A DNA stretch of 45,699 bases from Deltaproteobacteria bacterium. Lineage in GTDB: Bacteria > Myxococcota_A > UBA796 > CAJQPC01. A program made the translations under genes and the position numbers. The stretch covers positions 1 through 45,699 of the forward strand of contig JADKFE010000072.1 of NCBI GenBank assembly GCA_016717595.1. Reading direction: 5' to 3'. Positions 41,994 through 45,699 of this stretch are shown here, one piece after another (within the stretch, counting starts at the first letter, position 1; each line of letters opens with the position of its first letter). A model generated the notes under the pieces. The model worked only from the letters and a program-made list of their open reading frames with translations, made no database searches and had not been told where the DNA came from.

Positions 41994-42483
41994 TCGGGTG
42001 ATCGAAGGGCCCCAACGGCGGGCGCGGGGCTCGGCGCTCTGCCCCCGCGGACCAGGGCCAGGGGGCACGCCGCCCATCCGAAACACGAAGCCGCCGCCTT
42101 GGGAGCCCGCGCTCATCCCGCCGAGCAGCCGCGAGACGACGAGGCGCTTGATGATCGGCGCCAAGGGCCGGCGGGTGAGGGGAAAGATCAAGAAGAACCC
42201 CGCGAGGTCGGTGAGCACGCCCGGGCGTGATGAGCAGCACCCCGCCGATGAGCACCATGAGCCCCTCCACCAGCCGATCCGCCGGGGGCAGACCTTGACT
42301 GGCCTCGGCGGCGAGCTGCCGCAGCACCGTGAGGCCCTCCCGTTTGGCGAGGGTCGCGCCCACGAGCCCGGTCACCAAGATCAGCCCCACCGTCTCCCAG
42401 GCGCCCATGATCTCCGCGAGCTTGAGCAGGAGGATCATCTCCACGGCGGGGATGAGGGTGAACACCAAGAAGAGCTTCCACAT
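41976..42483 (-). CDS. fxsA: FxsA family inner membrane protein, split by a frameshift
   Basis: FxsA proteins (PF04186) are small membrane proteins; the E. coli member affects exclusion of phage T7 by F plasmids, and the core role is unknown. The first frame (ATG at 42483) gives TM1 WKLFLVFTLIPAVEMILLL and TM2 TVGLILVTGLVGATLAKREG, then LVEGLMVLIGGVLLITPG. It breaks at 42219-42222, where the coding strand reads ACG CCC GGG C GTG CTC. The other frame continues VLTDLAGFFLIFPLTRRPL, the expected FxsA third segment. Dropping one base of GGGC restores about 168 residues. It lies 3 nt after the mazG stop, so the two form an operon. Confidence 0.85.
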
Positions 42484-42486
42484 CGT

Positions 42487-43278
42487 TTAGGCTCCTTTGT
42501 TGGGCGTCGCGGCGCTCAGCGCTTTGGCCTCACGCCACAGCGCGTCGAGGGCTTCGGCGTCGAGGGTCTGCAGGGGCGCGCCTCGGGCCTCGGCGAGGGC
42601 CTCCATCAGCCGAAACCGGCCCTCAAACTTGGCGGACGCGCCGCGCAGGGCGTCTTCAGGGGACAGCCCCAAGGCCCGGCCCAGGTTCGCCAAGGCCAAC
42701 AAGGCGTCGCCGTACTCATCCACGATCTCCGCCGGGTCCCCACCGGCCAAGGCCGCGTCCAGCTCACCAAGCTCCTCGTCCACCTTCTCGCGCACCCCCC
42801 CGGCGTCGGGCCAGTCAAAGCCTACCCGGGCGGCCTTCTCGCCCACACGATGCGCACGAATCAGCGCGGGCAAGGCGTTTGGGACCCCGTCCAAGGCCGA
42901 GCTCCCCGCCGGGCGCTCCATCGCTTTGCGCGCCTCCCAGGCCGAGACCGAGCCCGCGTCCGCCTCGACGTGGCCCGGCACAAAGACGTGGGGGTGGCGC
43001 CGCACCATCTTGTGGTGGATGCCCAGCGCGACGTCCTGAATCGAGAATCGCCCCGCCTCCTGCGCCATCTGGGCGATCAGCACGATCTGAAACAGCAGAT
43101 CGCCGAGCTCGGCCTGCAAGGCGCCGGGCTCACCGCCGTCGATGGCCTCGACGACCTCGTAGGCCTCCTCCAGAAGATAGGGGCGCATCGTGGCCGGGGT
43201 CTGCGCGCGGTCCCAGGGGCAGCCCGCGGGGCCGCGTAGGGTGGCGACGAGGCTCACCAGGTCGTCAAGCGCGCTCAT
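42487..43278 (-). CDS. mazG: Nucleoside triphosphate pyrophosphohydrolase MazG
   Basis: MazG hydrolyses NTPs to NMP and pyrophosphate, probably removing damaged nucleotides. The 263-residue protein has the classic two-domain layout. Domain 1 carries GCPWDRAQT (about 19-27), LLEEAYEVVEAI (about 35-46) and ELGDLLFQIV; the HHKMVRRHPHVF segment follows (about 87-98). Domain 2 has VGFDWPD, VDEELGELDAAL and DEYGDALLALANL. All acidic Mg-binding residues are present in both domains. The start ATG (43278) has GGAG 5 nt upstream on minus. It is divergent from the kinase gene, 72 nt away. Confidence 0.95.
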   Translation of the reverse strand: MSALDDLVSLVATLRGPAGCPWDRAQTPATMRPYLLEEAYEVVEAIDGGEPGALQAELGDLLFQIVLIAQMAQEAGRFSIQDVALGIHHKMVRRHPHVFVPGHVEADAGSVSAWEARKAMERPAGSSALDGVPNALPALIRAHRVGEKAARVGFDWPDAGGVREKVDEELGELDAALAGGDPAEIVDEYGDALLALANLGRALGLSPEDALRGASAKFEGRFRLMEALAEARGAPLQTLDAEALDALWREAKALSAATPNKGA

Positions 43279-43290
43279 CCGGGCTCCGTC

Positions 43291-43330
43291 TGGGTTAGGA
43301 TACGGGGTCGGGGCCCCCAGCGCGGGGGCC
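43291..43330. promoter_or_regulatory. Candidate divergent promoter and hairpin between mazG and the kinase
   Basis: TGGGTTAGGATA (43291-43302) contains TAGGATA, which reads TAGGAT on plus and TATCCT on minus, giving a -10-like box for each divergent gene. Just downstream on plus, GGCCCCC (43312-43318) and GGGGGCC (43324-43330) form a perfect 7-bp stem with a 5-nt loop. A kinase transcript starting near 43308 would carry it at its 5' end. The kinase ribosome binding site GGAG (43340-43343) follows. Confidence 0.45.
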
Positions 43331-43350
43331 GACTCACTCGGAGTGGGCGC

Positions 43351-44853
43351 GTGGCGGAGCCTGGGCAGTTCGGCAAGTACCACCTCCTGGAGAAGATCGC
43401 TACGGGCGGCATGGCCGAGGTGTTTCGTGCCCGGTCGTACGGCATGCAGGGGTTCGAGAAGATCCTCGTCATCAAGCGCATCTTGCCCGAGCTTGGCAAG
43501 AGCGAAGAGTTTGTCGACCTGTTCGTGGATGAGGCGCGCATCGCCGTGTCGCTCATCCACGTCAACATCGTCCAGGTCTTTGAGCTGGGGGAGGTAGACG
43601 GCGCCTACTACATGGCCATGGAGTACGTTCATGGCCTCGATCTCGCGAGGTTGGTGAGCCGGGCGCGTAAGATCGGCCCGTTCCCGGTGCATCTCGCCTG
43701 CTTCGTCATCGCCGAGTGCCTCAAGGCCTTGCAGTTCGCGCATGAGCGAACCGATGACGATGGCAACCCGCTCAACATCGTGCACTGCGACATCTCGCCC
43801 CAGAACGTGCTCATCAGCTTCGCCGGTGAGGTGAAGATCACCGACTTCGGCATCTCCCGGGCCTCGTTCCAGGCCGAGGGCCAACAAGAGGTGATCCGCG
43901 GCAAGTACGCGTACATGTCGCCGGAGCAGGTAGAGGGCAAACCGTTAGACGGTCGCTCGGATCTGTTCGCGCTGGGCATCGTGCTCTATGAGCTGCTCAC
44001 CGGGCGGCGCCTGTTCAAGGGCAAGAACCGCGACGAGACCTTGGGCCGGGTGAAACGCGCCGAGGTGCCGTCCCCGCGCACCTTCCGCCCGGAGCTGTCC
44101 GAGGCGATGGAGGACTTCCTCCTCAAGTCGTTGGCCCGGCACCCCGAGCACCGCTTCCGTGACGCGGGCAGCATGCTGGAGGCCTTGGGCCAGGTCGTCG
44201 TCGGCGGCGGGCTGCGCGCCACCAACAACGACGTGGCGGAGTACCTCAAGGAGGTCATCGAGTCTGCGATGGCGCCAAAGGAGGGCGAGGGCGCGCCCTC
44301 GTCTCCGGCCTCGGCCACGTCTACGGCGACGGTGGGCGCTCCGGCCCGCTCGGTGCCGCCCTCCGCCGTGGTGGTGCTCTCCATCGAGGCCACGCCGCCG
44401 CCCCGGGGCATCGCCGCGCCCCGGGTGACCCTGGCGCAGCTCGGCCAGGAGTGGTCAAACTTTGTGCAAGAGCAAGGCGGCGAGCTCTGGGAGCAGGGTG
44501 AGGCGTCGATGCTGGTGGTGTGGGTCGCCAAGGGCGGCTTACGCGACTCCGTGGCGCGGGCCGTTCGTGTGGCCCAGACCTTACAGCAGCTCACCACCCG
44601 CGCCGGGTATCGCCTCTCCGCGGGCATCGCCCCAGGCGTGGCCCGCGTTCAGCCCGACACACGCCGCCCCGCCGAGGGGTGGGAGCTCGCCGGGCCGTTT
44701 TACCTCGCCCGCTGGATGATGAACCTCAGCGCCCACCGAGGCCGGGTGATCCTCACTGAAGTCGCCAAACGCCAGCTCACCCGCGGGGTGCAGCTCATCG
44801 GGCGTATCCCGATTCAGGGCAGCCGGTCGATCAACCTCTACGAGCTGGGCTGA
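43351..44853 (+). CDS. Hanks-type Ser/Thr protein kinase with C-terminal cyclase-like domain
   Basis: The 500-residue protein starts at GTG 43351. The kinase domain (about 10-285) has the Gly loop KIATGGMAEVF, catalytic Lys K42 (VIKRI), the catalytic loop HCDISPQN with D147, DFG at D165, and SPEQVEGKPLDGRSD. The usual Arg of HRD is Cys146, so it is a non-RD kinase. There is no transmembrane helix. After a Ser/Ala/Pro-rich linker (about 300-335), residues ~338-500 follow the strand order of class III nucleotidyl cyclases, ending with GRVILTEVAKRQL and INLYELG. I see none of the catalytic Asp residues, so it is probably a sensory or dimerisation module. Substrates are unknown. Confidence 0.88.
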   Translation: MAEPGQFGKYHLLEKIATGGMAEVFRARSYGMQGFEKILVIKRILPELGKSEEFVDLFVDEARIAVSLIHVNIVQVFELGEVDGAYYMAMEYVHGLDLARLVSRARKIGPFPVHLACFVIAECLKALQFAHERTDDDGNPLNIVHCDISPQNVLISFAGEVKITDFGISRASFQAEGQQEVIRGKYAYMSPEQVEGKPLDGRSDLFALGIVLYELLTGRRLFKGKNRDETLGRVKRAEVPSPRTFRPELSEAMEDFLLKSLARHPEHRFRDAGSMLEALGQVVVGGGLRATNNDVAEYLKEVIESAMAPKEGEGAPSSPASATSTATVGAPARSVPPSAVVVLSIEATPPPRGIAAPRVTLAQLGQEWSNFVQEQGGELWEQGEASMLVVWVAKGGLRDSVARAVRVAQTLQQLTTRAGYRLSAGIAPGVARVQPDTRRPAEGWELAGPFYLARWMMNLSAHRGRVILTEVAKRQLTRGVQLIGRIPIQGSRSINLYELG

Positions 44854-44878
44854 GCCGCGGGCCCGCAGGCAGCCGGGG

Positions 44879-45634
44879 TCACCAGAGCCCAAACAGCTTC
44901 GTCGCCGTGGTGAGGATCACCACGATCAACGTGGCCCGGAGCGCCCGGGGGCCGACACGAAGGGTGATCAGGCCGCCGATCCAGCCGCCCAAGGCCGAGC
45001 TGAGCCCCAAGGTGAGGCCCTCAGGCCAACGCACGAGGCCCGCGGGCAAAAACACGAGCAGGGCGGGGACGGTGAGGAGCGTCACCAAGAGCGACTTGAG
45101 GGCGTTCGCCCGCTTGAGGTCGAGGCCGGAGAGCATCACCATGCCGCCCATCAAGAAGATGCCGACGCCCGCCTGCAAAAACCCGCCGTAGACGCCCATG
45201 CCGAAGAAGGCGAGGGCCTGGGAGATCCGGCCGACGCTCGCGGCCTCGGGGCGCTCCCGCAGCCACCGCTCGGGGCCGAGCATCATCAAGGCCAACATCA
45301 ACAGCATCGCCACGCCGATCACCGCCCGCACCACGGCCTCATCGAGGGTGATCGAGAGCGTCGCGCCGAGCAGGGATCCAACGAGGGTGGGCGCCAGGGT
45401 GGTCCAGGCGAAGCCGCTCGGCAGGGCCCCGGCGCTGCGAAAGGTCAACGAGGCCGAGCCCGCCTGGAGCAGCACGCCCAGGCGGTTCGTGGCGTTCGCC
45501 TCAGCGATGGGCAAGCCCAAGGCCATCAGCGCGGGCAGGGTGATGAAGCTGCCGCCCCCGGCGACGGTGTTGATCGCCGCCGAGAGCACACCCACCAGCG
45601 CCAAGGCGCCCAGATGAAGGAGGTTGGTGTCCAC
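44879..45634 (-). CDS. TSUP/TauE-SafE family membrane permease
   Basis: The product is about 251 residues with seven or eight transmembrane helices. The N-terminal repeat holds the family motif GVLSAAINTVAGGGSFITLPALMALGLP; the C-terminal repeat has MGVYGGFLQAGVGIF and KSLLVTLLTVPALLVFL. TSUP proteins export or import organosulfonates, sulfite and related anions; the substrate cannot be read from sequence. I chose GTG 45634, 6 nt after GGAG on minus. TTG 45655 would add seven residues. It converges with the kinase gene 25 nt away, where GCGGGCCCGC near 44856-44865 is palindromic. Confidence 0.88.
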   Translation of the reverse strand: MDTNLLHLGALALVGVLSAAINTVAGGGSFITLPALMALGLPIAEANATNRLGVLLQAGSASLTFRSAGALPSGFAWTTLAPTLVGSLLGATLSITLDEAVVRAVIGVAMLLMLALMMLGPERWLRERPEAASVGRISQALAFFGMGVYGGFLQAGVGIFLMGGMVMLSGLDLKRANALKSLLVTLLTVPALLVFLPAGLVRWPEGLTLGLSSALGGWIGGLITLRVGPRALRATLIVVILTTATKLFGLW

Positions 45635-45699
45635 GCCTGGCTCCGAGGGGGCCAAGCCTCTATCACGCGCCGCGTGCGCGAGACCGCCGCGCGCTGAGC

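Overview
The window is very GC-rich, gene-dense DNA from a Gram-negative chromosome. The best guess is a Myxococcota-like or other former 'deltaproteobacterial' lineage. Reasons are the gene order tilS-ftsH-folP-cdaA-ybbR-glmM-pdxJ-nnrDE-tsaE, a Hanks-type Ser/Thr kinase carrying a cyclase-like tail, lipobox lipoproteins, several HEAT-repeat enzymes, and strong use of C and G at third codon positions. I see no rRNA, tRNA, CRISPR array, prophage, insertion sequence or transposase. This reads as core chromosome.

Layout. 1-9.9 kb: the end of a helical-repeat protein, a DUF429 protein, an M1 aminopeptidase with HEAT repeats, an unknown exported protein coupled to plsX, a GNAT/FemAB-like protein, and on the minus strand an exported HEAT-cyclophilin fusion. 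9.98-41.9 kb: about 32 kb of uninterrupted plus-strand genes, many overlapping by 4 nt. In order these are an RNHCP protein, tilS, ftsH, folP, cdaA, ybbR/cdaR, glmM, pdxJ, nnrDE, tsaE, a ComEA-like protein, a cysteine desulfurase, mnmA, rnc, era, der, mutL, miaA, a lipoprotein, accA, aroA, cmk, rpsA, a LapA-like protein, a DsbA-like lipoprotein, rsmB, mutS, a XerC/D recombinase and a ferredoxin-NADP reductase. 41.9-45.7 kb: mazG-fxsA on minus, a kinase on plus, and a TSUP permease on minus.

The genes group by process. tilS, mnmA, miaA, tsaE and the cysteine desulfurase serve tRNA modification (the desulfurase can feed sulfur to MnmA). rnc, era, der, rsmB and rpsA serve ribosome assembly and translation. 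plsX and accA serve lipid synthesis. cdaA, ybbR and glmM are the conserved c-di-AMP/cell-wall precursor module. mutS and mutL serve mismatch repair; folP, aroA, pdxJ and cmk serve cofactor, aromatic and nucleotide metabolism; mazG and nnrDE clean up damaged metabolites.

The most unusual signal is that five normally intact genes (folP, der, cmk, a xer recombinase and fxsA) are each broken by one frameshift. All five shifts go the same way (one extra base, or two missing). Downstream of each break the correct protein resumes with all its motifs. Systematic assembly error, real mutation and +1 recoding are all possible; the sequence alone cannot decide. Other points of note are a repetitive acidic linker in Der, a substituted metal-site residue in MutL, symmetric -10-like boxes in both head-to-head intergenic regions, and a marked preference for NTA codons just before Asp/Glu codons.
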